A stretch of 64,000 bases of DNA, from contig OX335651.1 of NCBI GenBank assembly GCA_946894095.1, positions 5,168,501 through 5,232,500 on the forward strand. Direction: 5' to 3'. The translations under genes were made by a program, and so were the position numbers. This document shows positions 36,706-48,383 of the stretch, one piece after another. The notes under the pieces are model-generated. The model was not told where the DNA came from. It did no database searches and saw only the letters and a list, made by a program, of their open reading frames with translations. This DNA comes from Incurvaria masculella (Eukaryota; Arthropoda; Insecta; Lepidoptera; Incurvariidae). Each line of letters opens with the position of its first letter. The stretch's first letter is position 1.

Positions 36706-39700
36706 TTACTTAGGCCGGGGTGACTTCTTGAGGCGATACTGTATAATGTGCAGCTTGGATCTTTTTTTGATGTCCCTGTACAAGAAAACAGTGTTTAAAA
36801 CCGGCCAAGTGCGAGTCGGACTTGCACACGAAGGGTTCCGTACCATCGTACAAGATTTAACACAAAAAAACACGTTTTTGTATGGGCTTTTATTAATATA
36901 TTTTTTATTTTACCTATTTGTTGTTAAAGCGGCAAAATAAATTCATACTCTGTGAACATTTCAAATGCCTACCTATTACGGTTAATGATATATAGCCCTG
37001 TGACGACTGACGGACGGACGAAGGTTTAGTAATTAATTTTTTTTAATTAAAATTATAAAATATAAAGGTTATAAAGTAACTTTATCCTAGACATGGATTA
37101 TCATGACTCTTACAATGGAAACAATGTTTAACCGACTTCAAAAAAAAACATACAGACGAATTGAGAACCTCCTCCTTTTTTGAAGTCGGTTGAAAAAGGA
37201 GGATGTTCTCAATTCGTCTTTATGTTTGTTGTTGTTACCTCATAACTTTCCCCTGGGTGAACCGATGTTGATGATTATTTTTTTATTTGAAAGCTCGTGC
37301 TTCCCTTTTGGGCCCATTTTAATTTGGTTTAGTTCTGACAATGATATCCATGAGAAAATCATATAAGTCTTAAATTTGTATTAAGTATGTGCGCGACAAA
37401 TGGACGAATAATACATATAACGCCAACCAATTTCGATGATTCTTTTTTTGTTGGAAAGGACGTGTACAAATGAGTTAGTGTACTTCAGATTCACTAAAAA
37501 TAAACAAAAAATAAATAAATAAATCAAAATAACAATAATCTTAACTACAAAAATGGCAATTTTTTTTACTGTTTTTTTGAATTCGGTTATTTATTTGTTA
37601 TTTTTTTTTTATCATCTATCAGCTTCAGTTTTTGAGATATGGGGGATGTGTAATTTTGTAGAAAAAACACAAACAATGACCTATGAACTAATATCTCGAT
37701 CAGCAGCGTTAGGATGGCAGTGCCCCATCCGCAAATGGCGAGCACCAGGAACGCAGGCGCGGCGCCACCGAGCGCGAGCGCGCGCGGCGTGCTGCCCCCG
37801 CACTCGGGCTCGGGCACGCGCACACGCTGCCGCACGCAGCTCACGTGCCCGCGTTCCAGCGCCCGCATCATGCTGCAGCGAAACGTAAAACGAACAATGA
37901 CATATGAACTAATATCTCGATCAGCAGCGTTAGGATAGCGGTGCCCCATCCGCAAATGGCGAGCACCAGGAACGCAGGCGCGGCGCCACCGAGCGCGAGC
38001 GCGCGCGGCGTGCTGCCCCCGCACTCGGGCTCGGGCACGCGCACACGCTGCCGCACGCAGCTCACGTGCCCGCGTTCCAGCGCCCGCATCATGCTGCAGC
38101 GAAACGTAAAACGAACAATGACATATGAACTAATATCTCGATCAGCAGCGTTAGGATAGCGGTGCCCCATCCGCAAATGGCGAGCACCAGGAACGCAGGC
38201 GCGGCGCCACCGAGCGCGAGCGCGCGCGGCGTGCTGCCCCCGCACTCGGGCTCGGGCACGCGCACACGCTGCCGCACGCAGCTCACGTGCCCGCGTTCCA
38301 GCGCCCGCATCATGCTGCAGCGAAACGTAAAACGAACAATGACATATGAACTAATATCTCGATCAGCAGCGTTAGGATAGCGGTGCCCCATCCGCAAATG
38401 GCGAGCACCAGGAACGCAGGCGCGGCGCCACCGAGCGCGAGCGCGCGCGGCGTGCTGCCCCCGCACTCGGGCTCGGGCACGCGCACACGCTGCCGCACGC
38501 AGCTCACGTGCCCGCGTTCCAGCGCCCGCATCATGCTGCAGCGAAACGTAAAACGAACAATGACATATGAACTAATATCTCGATCAGCAGCGTTAGGATA
38601 GCGGTGCCCCATCCGCAAATGGCGAGCACCAGGAACGCAGGCGCGGCGCCACCGAGCGCGAGCGCGCGCGGCGTGCTGCCCCCGCACTCGGGCTCGGGCA
38701 CGCGCACACGCTGCCGCACGCAGCTCACGTGCCCGCGTTCCAGCGCCCGCATCATGCTGCAGCGAAACGTAAAACGAACAATGACATATGAACTAATATC
38801 TCGATCAGCAGCGTTAGGATAGCGGTGCCCCATCCGCAAATGGCGAGCACCAGGAACGCAGGCGCGGCGCCACCGAGCGCGAGCGCGCGCGGCGTGCTGC
38901 CCCCGCACTCGGGCTCGGGCACGCGCACACGCTGCCGCACGCAGCTCACGTGCCCGCGTTCCAGCGCCCGCATCATGCTGCAGCGAAACGTAAAACGAAC
39001 AATGACATATGAACTAATATCTCGATCAGCAGCGTTAGGATAGCGGTGCCCCATCCGCAAATGGCGAGCACCAGGAACGCAGGCGCGGCGCCACCGAGCG
39101 CGAGCGCGCGCGGCGTGCTGCCCCCGCACTCGGGCTCGGGCACGCGCACGCGCTGCCGCACGCAGCTCACGTGCCCGCGTTCCAGCGCCCGCATCATGCT
39201 GCAGCGAAACGTAAAACGAACAATGACATATGAACTAATATCTCGATCAGCAGCGTTAGGATAGCGGTGCCCCATCCGCAAATGGCGAGCACCAGGAACG
39301 CAGGCGCGGCGCCACCGAGCGCTAGCGCGGGCGGCGTGCTGCCCCCGCACTTGGGCTCGGGAACGCGTACGCGCTTCCGCACGCAGCTCACGTGCCCGCG
39401 TTCCAGCACCCGCATCATGCTGCGGCGAAACATAATACGAACATAAATGTGTTGGCTTCTTAAAATGTTAGCAAGAATATTCATGCTAAGTGGTAAGAAT
39501 AAATTCATTAAGGTGGCCCATCCCGCTCATCTCCCCATACAAAAGGGGAAAGAAGATCACGCCCATATTTCTTGTCAGAGATCCAAAATTTTGCTTAAAA
39601 TAGCTTTATTTAATCGAACTAGATGTCTGATGACCATTGGCATTGTAAAATTGTGTTTGGTTTCTAAGTTATAAGGTCCGAAAGTTCGCATTTTTCTAGC

Positions 39701-42700
39701 GTTTTATACAATACCTTTGGAGGTGGATTACGCAATGATAAAGTAAGAACATCTTAAAACGATTAGTCATCAGACATAGCTTATTTAATCAAGATTTATA
39801 ATCTATTTGGATTTTGTTCGATTTTTTACTACAGCGGTCGTGGTTTACTTTTACCTATAAGTCGTTTTTAAATTAAAATTTTCGTAAATCTTACCAAATC
39901 ATACACTATGCACATTGTCTTTTATGTGGACATGTTGCATCTTCCTTATCACGGAGCCTGTCTTATTCTTTGAAACAGAGAAGGTCCTAGAGCGCAACAG
40001 CACGGTTTTGTACCGTGCCCGCAAATGAGTTATAGCCCCCCCGGGTTGGGCCACCATTAAGCATATGCTATTTTGTCTGTAATTAATAAAAAACGACAAA
40101 ACCGTTTTGAGGTTATTGAACAACTTCACCATAGCACAGGCCAAACAGCTAAATTTATAAACTAGGAATATTTTGGAATGCTGCATTTTAAGGGGAAAAC
40201 GGCCCCTAAATAATGTTTCCTCTAAAGCTATTTTCTCCATAGTTACTACTCGCACTACTGCTCACGATACCCAAAGGTAGACTGGTAGAAAACGCCTCCG
40301 GCATTAAGTTGCACCTTTTGCCCGAGATAAATAAAATATATTTTTTCGAAATTCATCTGATAGGTGAAAGACCTGCCGTCTTTTGTTTTTTAATAATTGT
40401 AACGAATGCATGATGGCATGAATAACATAATAATGTTCAGGATTTAAAAAAAAAATCATAATTTTGGATCCTGTAGAGATATATCGATACTTATTTTTTA
40501 TTTAAAGATTAGTTTATTGTTTCTAGAACGCATTTGAAGGAATTTTCGAAGCAACTATATGTGATTTTTATTAATTCTCATCCCGATAACTTAGCTCAGC
40601 TAATCTTAGCGCTCTTTGGTTAAATCAAATCAAATCAAAATTATTGATTGTTAAAATAAAGTGGGAGAATTTCTTTCTAAGCTAAAGCAAATGTTCTCTT
40701 ATTGACATGGATTCATTGACATTGTCCGACCAAAAATAAACTTAAATAACGATATGTAATGTCTTATATATTAAGTACTTACAAAATATGCATTTAACTT
40801 CATTAAATATAACAAACATTTCATTCTTATGGTTACCCATCGTAAAACAGCATTAACAATAATTGGCTTATTTACATTTATTGGAAAAAATAAATCATAA
40901 AAAAAACTATTTTCAAAAAAAAATATTTGCACGTTTGCCGTCCTTACTTTGGAATTAAATCCACTGATAATTGATACTATACCTCCAAACAAAGAATTCT
41001 CGATATGGACTATTTCGTTGGCCTACTATGTAAACAGGTGCCCGTTCCATCATTTGTAACGAGCCTAGGTCACACAATTCGTTCTGGCTAAATGTGCGTC
41101 CTATGCGCATATTGGCGTTGTAGGGCTCAGTGTGATAGGCATATCCTGAAATAAAAAAAAAATTAGTAAGTGTACCAATGTTCCTTTTGGTATAGCCTTG
41201 ATGGTGTATGGAAGTTGAAGCCAAATAATATATTTTTACGGCTATACATGGTGTACAGCTACCAGTAGTACAGTCAACCAAAGGTTAAAGGATACACTTC
41301 CGGTTAAACGTAAAAATAAATGGTGTTTTAATACAACCTCTGATTCAATTTTGTTAGCGTTTTGTTTACTCAGTAGCTAGTAGACATCCTCAACTATGTT
41401 TGAATCTATACTCAACACTATAATTGTTTCCAAAAGTCAAAGTATTTCTACTGTTCATCTTTTCATTGAACCGGATGTGTATCCTAAACTTTTTGTTCGA
41501 CTGTACAAGCCGTAATGGGGTGCTTCTGTATAATAAAAGGAATTCGTGTTTCATTCTAAGTAACATTTGAGATTTTCAAGGGATTTTAAGTATAGACAAT
41601 TATAATTGGTTTTCTTTGGCAACTATAGTTTAATTACGCCCGTTTCTAGCACCTCCAGCTACAAAAATACCAAAGTTACTTTTCGGTTACACGATACAAA
41701 TATGCCATGTAACCGAAAGTTATTTATCGATTTTCAGGTAACTGACGGGGGTGAAAACAGGGGTTTGTATAGCATGAAAAGTGTTACAAGATGTTTTCAA
41801 TCTTAACCATGGCTCATTACAAATGACCTCAGAACTTACCTCCCGATCTGACCAATTCAATGCCAGCGTCAATGGACTGTAAAACTGATTTTTGACGTTT
41901 CACGATTTTCACCTTTTTTTCTCGAAGGACATCTTCCTTCGGCGAACGGTTTCGGCCGTAGTAGTATCCTGGAACCTATGTATCAGAAAAATACTTACTA
42001 ATTGATCAGAATCAGTTAAATAAATTCCAGCTTAGGTGAACCTTTACCTCTAGCCAAGATCGCGTATATCCAATGTCTTCAAAAACCACTTCCAACGAAC
42101 TACTAATAAGCTCATCCAGGGAGGAAATGCTCGGGACCGGAGCGCTTAGTAGCCAAGATACAACGCTACTCGTGTAGTAATTGTATAACAGCAAGCTACT
42201 GACTCCGGTGACCAGCAATGCCGCTTTGCGACCTATGCAAATTATGACAATATATTAGTTATTACACTAGTTTCATATACTATACTAGTTTCAATTATTT
42301 TCTCTGTAAAACGCATACTTTGACCACAAGAAGCAGTCCTGCGAACTGGATCGGGACCATCACTGAACACTGAAATCAGTCAATAAGTCGAGATGTCATT
42401 CTTACAAAAATATCACGTCGAAAGCATGGAGGTGAGGAAATAGAAGTAATTTCCTCACCTCCATGGTCGAAGGTCGAAGGGAATTCAGGTAATATTATGG
42501 TTATATAAAATTACTTTGTTGGCAGAAAGCAGCGATGACTGAGAAAATTGCATATTGTGCAGGTTTAGGACGAGTCTCAACTCTTGCAGCGGTGAACAAA
42601 ACTGCCACACACAACGCGATGGTGCAGAAGACGCACACCCACACACCGACGGAGAACGGGCGTAAAAACTTGTTCTCCAGTTTACCAACGCCGTCAACTG

Positions 42701-45700
42701 GTATACGGTAGTAGAACTTGGTTCTGGAATGGGAAACCGATATTTTAGAACCACTGCGTTAGATTTTTAGCATGATCTTGCCTGACTTACCAGTGAACCG
42801 TGCGCAACCGATAGAATAAAACTTCTGAACCGTGACGGTTTGGGCCCAGCTTGGTGCCACCTTCATCATCACTATCACTACATAGTATAAAGCAAAGTCG
42901 CTTTCTCTGTCCCTATCCCTATATCCCTATGTACGCTTAAATCTTTAAAACTACGCAACGGATTTTGATGCGTTTTTTTTAATAGATAGAGTGGTTGAAG
43001 AGGAAGGTTTATATGTATAATAACATCCATTAAATAGTGGAGAAACACTGTTATTTTTGAGGTTTCCAATGTGATGTCGTAAAAAATTTAATTTATTCCT
43101 CTTACATTGCAAACGCAGGCTGAACCCTACGAGATTTATCAAAATAATGTGCTAAGTATTGTACACATTGAAAAGGTCTACAGAAAACTCCGCGATGGTA
43201 CATGTCTATCTCTTATGGATATCCCACAATAATTTTTTTTTGTCATTTACATTTTACGACAACTAATGGCTAATTTTCGAAGCGATTTTAACCAATACAG
43301 CATTAATCCTTATCCAATTAAATGCCTTAAATAGATTGTTGATTTAATAAAGATCTATATGGCCTTTTACAGCATGCGATTTAAATGAATATTTTCGAAG
43401 ATTTTACAGATTTAAAAATTGCTGGACGTAGCGTTTGCGGCGGTACCGGCCGGCCGGGGCGGGCGGGAGCGTGCCTATAAATAGTGCGTCGGAGGCCGCG
43501 GTTCTCCCTATAGCACTTTGAATTTAGCAGCGATCGGGCGCGTTTATTATCGGAGCTCTCTAATATCTTATAATCATCTAATAATAATATCTAAGTTTTT
43601 TTTTTATTTCTAATATTTCAATGTAGGAACTCTACGTAAAAAGGGTTTATTTGTGTATCATGGTGTCAAAATAATATTTTTTTAAATTATATTATGCCCG
43701 TGCAAAGCCGGGACGGGCTGCTAGTATTCAATAAAATATAGTCTGTCTAATACTTCTACATTTATTTTCAAGTCTGTCTAATATAATACTGTCTTTTTTT
43801 TATTTAATAATATTAATAAATTATACAGATACTGTCTTCTAAATTTATTTCGAATACAGTTCATATTAGATTTAGGGGGGATGTAGTACCATGAAAATAT
43901 TCAGCGTATCAAAGCACCACTTTTCATTTTGCATGCTGTGTACCCCTAAAATATTTTAAAGCATAATCGCTGTAAAATATTTGCTTTCAGCGCGAAAGGG
44001 GAAGTTTAGTTTTATTAAATATTACTAACGGAATCTAATTAATCGAAAATATTTAACACGCGATTTCCAACTAAGAATGATTAAAGTGATGGAAATTTTA
44101 ATGATGATCAATTTATTAAAAATATATATTAGAAATTAAAAGTAAGTCGTGAGCTATTCTTCCAAGAAATCCGTCTGGACGATACTCACTCCAAGTAAGT
44201 CGTATGTGGAAAGAATGCATCCATCCAATTAAGCCATGCAGGGAAAATTCGCAGACATGTAGAGCTTATGTCTTGTTCCCGCCACAACATAGAATTAGTG
44301 ACTGCCTGCAATGAATGATTGATGAGTATTTACATCAATTTAATATATTGTTTGTATCAAGTCTTGTCAAGTATGTGTGAACGTAAAGTTTGGAAAACGG
44401 AAGATTTTTTTATATTTGGAAACAATAAGTAGACCATGAAAGCTAATCAATTTAATAAATACCAGAGTGCTGTTTCTTTCAGGAGCTCCAACCCATCGAT
44501 CCGTTATAGTGTAATTGAACCTGAAAAAGGCTTCATACTTAGGGCATTTTTTAAACTTTTGATTATAAAGCTACGAAAACATTTAAATCAAAGGAAGACA
44601 TACCGGAAGTTATGTTTCTCTCTAAACAAATCCAGCACCATTGACGAAATTTTAGTCATGGCTGACACTCCAGGCGTGTACTCACGTCCTGTGATCAAAT
44701 TTGGAGAGAACTCTTTCGGGCTGCCTAGCATCTATAAAATACATATAATCATTTGAAGTTGTGTGAAGCCACGGAGGACAATGACTGAGTATAATATACG
44801 AATGAAGTGGTACCACTATAAAATATGTTATTGCTCTCAAAATTTCATGATAAATATTTATCATTCTCGCCAAACAATATTGTGGTATAAAAGCTTCAAG
44901 TAAACAATGATTTATGGTTATGGGCTAGGTTACAGTAAGCGATTAAAGTTTTCTGCTAATGGAAGAATAATTCCTGATGAAAGATTATCTAGAGAAAGTA
45001 ATTGAATGTACTTACAACTGAAATTGCTCTCAGAGTTAAGTTGTGAAAATCCCACCTTCTTTGGTATTTGAAATCGTTAATCATTATTAATAAACCTGTG
45101 ATAGGTAAGGATTACAAAATAAGTATGTAATGTTATGCAAACGTTGAATTAAATATTTAGTTAAGATTTTAATCGAGGCACAATTAATTTATTTTAAAAT
45201 ATATTTTTCATGTAAATATTTACGTACCATTTGCTTTAGTCCATCTCCCTAAAGACGTTTGCTTTAGGGTGCCACCCTGAATTCTTCCGAAATTGAACAC
45301 ATCAAATAAATCGTATCTCTCTCCATGACCTAGAGGAGAATTTTATGAATATAAGTTTGATAATTTTATGTATTTCATCGATACAATACCGTTATCTCAT
45401 TAATTTAAGTTTCAGCGACATCTACATTTTAAGCATTGTAATCAGATGTTGAAAAAAAATCTGAAAACGTGTTGGTCGTGTCATTCGTCGGAAGCAGGAT
45501 TCAAACCTGCGACCTTTGGATTACATTTCCACTTCTCTAACCAACTGAGCTATGACAATTGTCGGGATGTAGAAGGCCCATGTAGATTGATGGGATGTCG
45601 CTGAAACTCAAATGAATGAAATTCATGTTTTTATTACAATGCATAAAATATAAATATTTTTCTGAAATCATACGTAGATTGATGGTGGCCACATGTTGAC

Positions 45701-46468
45701 ATTTTATTTAAAATAAAAATCATAAGGTAAAAGCGACTTACGTAAATTAATAGCCACAGTAATTTCTGCATCGATGCTGATATTCAGAGACTGCAACAAA
45801 GGCTCTGTCGTAGGGATTAGTTTGATTTGTTTGACTGTGTCTACTTCAATGGTATTATTGTTTCTGGTGGCGTTTTTAGAGTAGTTGGATGCTGGATAAT
45901 TTGAAGTGTTTGCACCCAAATCTAAAATTATCCAATTGTGCATGGCATCGAGATTTCTTTCCTCGGAACTCTAAAAAGGGGGAAGGTAAAATAAGTTTCT
46001 TAGGTCCAGTAATTTTTTTAACACAAAAAATAATAAGAGAAGTAATTTACTTACTTTTACAAGAACCTCTTGCGCTCCATAGCATCCAACATCTAGTATG
46101 ATACCTATAGGTACATACTGCTGTTGAAGACAACTTTTAATAAACCTCCAGGGTTTAAGTGGATTTACAGCACTCACGCTTATATCTGCTTCGGAGGCCA
46201 ATAACGATAAATCACGTAACCCTGACAAATATTGAAATCATTATTTACATTCTATTGAAAAAGTATTATTTATGCATGTAGCATCAAAATACTACAAAAA
46301 AAAAAGAAATACGAAGTACTTACATCTGTTACTAGAACAAGTGATGGAGCAGATTTGTTTGACTTTTTTGAAGGAAAAAAAGTCAACTAGCATCGTAGCC
46401 GTATCTTTGTCCATAGATTGAGCTCCGATAATAAGATAAATCCAAATAAAAAATATAAACGTCTTCAT
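36706..46468 (-). CDS. Ionotropic receptor (IR) gene, probably IR75-like, about 15 exons
   Basis: Exons: 46324-46468, 46055-46221, 45742-45970, 45228-45329, 45016-45095, 44604-44731, 44463-44520, about 42791-42867, 42515-42723, 42319-42369, 42048-42232, 41840-41975, 40983-41145, one of eight copies within 37681-39419, and 36706-36775. A signal peptide (MKTFIFFIWIYLIIGAQS) and ligand-binding S1 (REYTPGVSAMTKISS, TDRWVGAPERNSTL, DEGGTKLG) precede TM1 (SVGVWVCVFCTIALCVAVL), a CQQ pore-entry motif, S2 (FEDIGYTRSWLE, FSQNELCDL, NSPYREFF) and the last TM (FLVLAICGWGTAILTLLIEIL). The length of about 660 residues is normal for IRs. These are olfactory cation channels in sensory dendrites. Two faults: a Helitron abuts the truncated exon at 42867, and the 42791/42723 join makes TGA. 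It may be a pseudogene. Subfamily is uncertain. Confidence 0.8.
36797..37045 (+). repeat. Common lepidopteran GGCCAAGTGCGAGTCGGAC repeat
   Basis: Starts ACCGGCCAAGTGCGAGTCGG, followed by GGGTTCCGTACCATCGTAC, and ends CCTGTGACGACTGACGGACGG. It is one of the most abundant repeats in Lepidoptera and lies in the last IR intron. A 3' fragment is at 20385. Confidence 0.65.
37134..37232. repeat. Hairpin repeat of AATTGAGAACCTCCTCC units
   Basis: GACGAATTGAGAACCTCCTC and its near-complement GAGGATGTTCTCAATTCGTC flank GAAGTCGGTT. Single arms of this repeat are common in Lepidoptera; one occurs at about 8910. Confidence 0.55.
37652..39430 (-). repeat. Eight-copy 221-bp tandem array of the IR penultimate exon
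   Basis: Exon copies lie at 37681-37872, 37902-38093, 38123-38314, 38344-38535, 38565-38756, 38786-38977, 39007-39198 and 39228-39419. Each unit has a 192-bp exon with its own acceptor (CTGCAG|C) and donor (|GTCATT), plus 29 bp of intron. The exon is phase 2 at both ends and divisible by three. Units 2-6 look identical by eye, unit 7 has a change in GCGCAC(A/G)CGCTG, unit 8 is the most divergent (V for A, K for Q and E, P for R) and unit 1 differs at synonymous sites and has the stronger donor AG|GTCATT. Every copy encodes the last TM helix. Twenty-nine bases are too few for splicing between neighbours, so one unit per mRNA is expected. Confidence 0.92.
39512..40055 (+). mobile_element. Nearly full-length TTAA-flanked MITE (copy 6)
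   Basis: Begins GGTGGCCCATCCCGCTCATC after ATTAA and ends GGGTTGGGCCACC before ATTAA. It sits in the IR intron just 5' of the exon array. Confidence 0.75.
41649..41760. repeat. Short palindromic CCACCTCCAG repeat (copy B)
   Basis: Reverse-orientation sister of the element at 3293. It lies in the IR intron between exons 12 and 13. Confidence 0.5.
42425..42465. other. Perfect 17-bp inverted repeat with 7-base loop
   Basis: CATGGAGGTGAGGAAAT, loop AGAAGTA, then the exact complement; followed by a GGTCGAA duplication. It lies in the intron between IR exons 9 and 10. Confidence 0.7.
42869..43724 (+). mobile_element. Non-autonomous Helitron at an IR exon edge
   Basis: 856 bp from TCACTATCACTACATAG to the CTAG end, between A and T as expected for Helitrons. 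The 5' part (GTCGCTTTCTCTGTCCC, ACTACGCAACGGATTTTGATG) and the 3' hairpin GCCCG...CGGGC followed by TGCTAG are standard for lepidopteran Helitrons. The interior has a GC-rich block with TATAAATA near 43476. No Rep/helicase frame. Its 5' end lies one base from the surviving IR exon sequence encoding DEGGT. Confidence 0.85.
44130..44320 (-). other. Unresolved exon-like segment in the IR locus
   Basis: It has a good acceptor (TTGCAG) and a good donor (GTGAGT), but no phase joins it to the neighbouring IR exons without a stop. One frame reads TWSEYRPDGFLGRIAHDLL, loosely like the IR S1 domain. It may be an old exon or part of a repeat. Confidence 0.25.
45405..45622. repeat. Foldback repeat with AGTTTCAGCGACATC arms containing a tRNA-like sequence
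   Basis: The arms are inverted (AGTTTCAGCGACATCTACA at the left, GATGTCGCTGAAACT at the right). Between them, on the minus strand, is a tRNA-like core: box A ATAGCTCAGTTGG, an anticodon-like AATGTAA loop, and box B GGTTTGAATCC within a GCAGG/CCTGC stem. The acceptor stem does not pair, so it is not a functional tRNA. It lies between IR exons 3 and 4. Confidence 0.6.
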
Positions 46469-47467
46469 GCTTCGGATTTAGATTGTTTGTGGCTTTTTGC
46501 AATGCCTAAGATTTACTGAGTAAGCTTTGCTTCATTCCAATAATTTAAGTTTGCAAAGGGAATATAGTCAATGCTATTATGAGCAATTTTCTAATGAAAT
46601 CTGCCAGTCGCAAATTGCAACCTGAGTAAATATTCTCTTTGCAAAAGTAGCTTGGAAATATCTAAAATCTAACCCTTGTGTAAATGTTAACGCTAATGGA
46701 AAACAGTTAAATTACAGATTATATAGGTAGTCTGCAGATAACCTAGCCGAGTCCACTGATATCGGAATTCGATAGTTAGCCTGAAGATTTCCTAGATAAT
46801 CATTTACGGATTAATGGCTAAGCAGGGTTTTTTCTTTAGGGTTTATTGTCGACACATGTCACAGTTTGTGTCGACCCATAAGAGGGAAAGCTGTTTCCTA
46901 CCTCATTTCTAAATACATTTGGTTTAAATTATGCCAAGGTACTTAAGTAAAGCAGTGAGCGCTATTGCTACCGTACCGTAGTGAACGGATGAAAAGGCAA
47001 CAAAGTTGTTCTGAAAAAGCACCTTATCACTTACGAATTGGACACAGCATCTGAACCCTGATTTGATTAAATGTAGCTAGGTCAAATTAGGCTGGTAGAG
47101 TAAAGGTAGCTAAATAAGAATAAGGGATAAATAACACTTTAGTAAATCGCGTGGTCTACTCGGGGAGATCGTCTCTCCATGGGTCTACTATTTGCGCTGC
47201 AGTTAGTTAACAAAATCATAAAATTTCGATTTGATTGTAAGCATCCACATATTCCATTTGATCTGGGCTTCGTACCCTAGTAGGTCCCTAGTAATGGGCA
47301 CAGACAAAAACGTTTGTCTGTGCCCGAACCAACCAGACGCTTGACCGACCATACTACTACGCGAAGCTGCGTAACACAGCTTTCGGGGAGCGGAGGGGAC
47401 GAAGCGCGACCTCTACTGAGCCATTTTCCCTTACTTACTTTACTGTGACTCTACCCAAGTAGATTAA

Positions 47468-48010
47468 GGTGGCCCAACCCGGCGGGACTAACTCATTCGC
47501 GGGCACGGTACAAAACCGTGCTGTTGCGCTCTGGGACCTTCTCTGTTTCCAAGAATAAGACAGGCTTCGTGATGAGGAAGATGCAACATGTCCTAAAAAA
47601 AGACGATGTGCATAGTGTATGATTTGATAAGATTTACGAAAATTTTAATTTCAAAACGACTTATAGCTAAAAGTAAACCACGACCGCTGTAGTCAAAAAT
47701 CTAACAAAAACCAAATAGATCATAAATCTTGATTAAATAAGCTATGTCTGATGACTAATCCTTTTACGATGTTCTTACTTTATCATTGCGTAATCCACCT
47801 CCAAAGTTATTGTATAAAACGCGAGCAAAAATTCGAACTTTCGGACCTTATAACTTAGAAACCACACACAACTTTACAATGCCAATGGTCATCAGACATC
47901 TAGTTCGATCAAATAAAGCTATTTTGAGCAAAATTTTGGATGTCTGACAAGAAATATGGGCGTGATCTTCTTTCCCCTTTTGTATGGGGAGATGAGCGGG
48001 ATGGGCCACC
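47468..48010 (-). mobile_element. Full-length TTAA-flanked MITE (copy 7)
   Basis: 543 bp between TTAA at 47464-47467 and 48011-48014, with termini GGTGGCCCAACCCGGCGGG and, inverted, GGTGGCCCATCCCGCTCATC. It is the best reference copy of the family. The surrounding 46,500-52,750 region has no recognised gene. Confidence 0.85.
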
Positions 48011-48383
48011 TTAAGTAAGCAATTAAGAAAGAGGTGGGAGGCGGCGTATCAACGGGTAAGTCTAAGAAGGAGGGTAAGTTCCATACAGCTAGCACATTCC
48101 TACAACATTCGAAAAGAGTGAAAGGACAGAAACGGGCACTTAGGTTAACCACTGCAATTTGCTTGAGTCATCTAGATAATGCCTATTTACATATTCTGTT
48201 TGTGTTCATGGAAATAGAACAAATTATTTATTAATGCGGGGATTACGCGAACACTTTTAAAGAAAGGTTAGGTAAATTAAAATACCTTCCGCCTCCATTT
48301 GAAATGTTTAATATGATCTTTAATAAAAATTGTTTGCGTAAACCCCGCATAAGTAAATGTGTGAAAAATGCGAAAGCTTTAGG

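Noticed and set aside
37714..39264. Repeated 72-74-codon plus-strand frames in the array
   Set aside because: Antisense to the IR exon copies; Pro/Ser/Arg-rich from GC content.
37868..39350. Repeated 125-codon minus-strand frames across the tandem array
   Set aside because: They run through one exon in the wrong frame, cross the 29-bp intron remnant and enter the next copy in frame. Splice sites and the IR frame explain the sequence better.
37652..39430. CRISPR-like array or classical satellite
   Set aside because: The units are direct repeats without unique spacers and each encodes a receptor exon with splice sites.
45478..45562. tRNA-Thr gene
   Set aside because: Box A and B are present but the acceptor stem does not pair and it lies within a foldback repeat.
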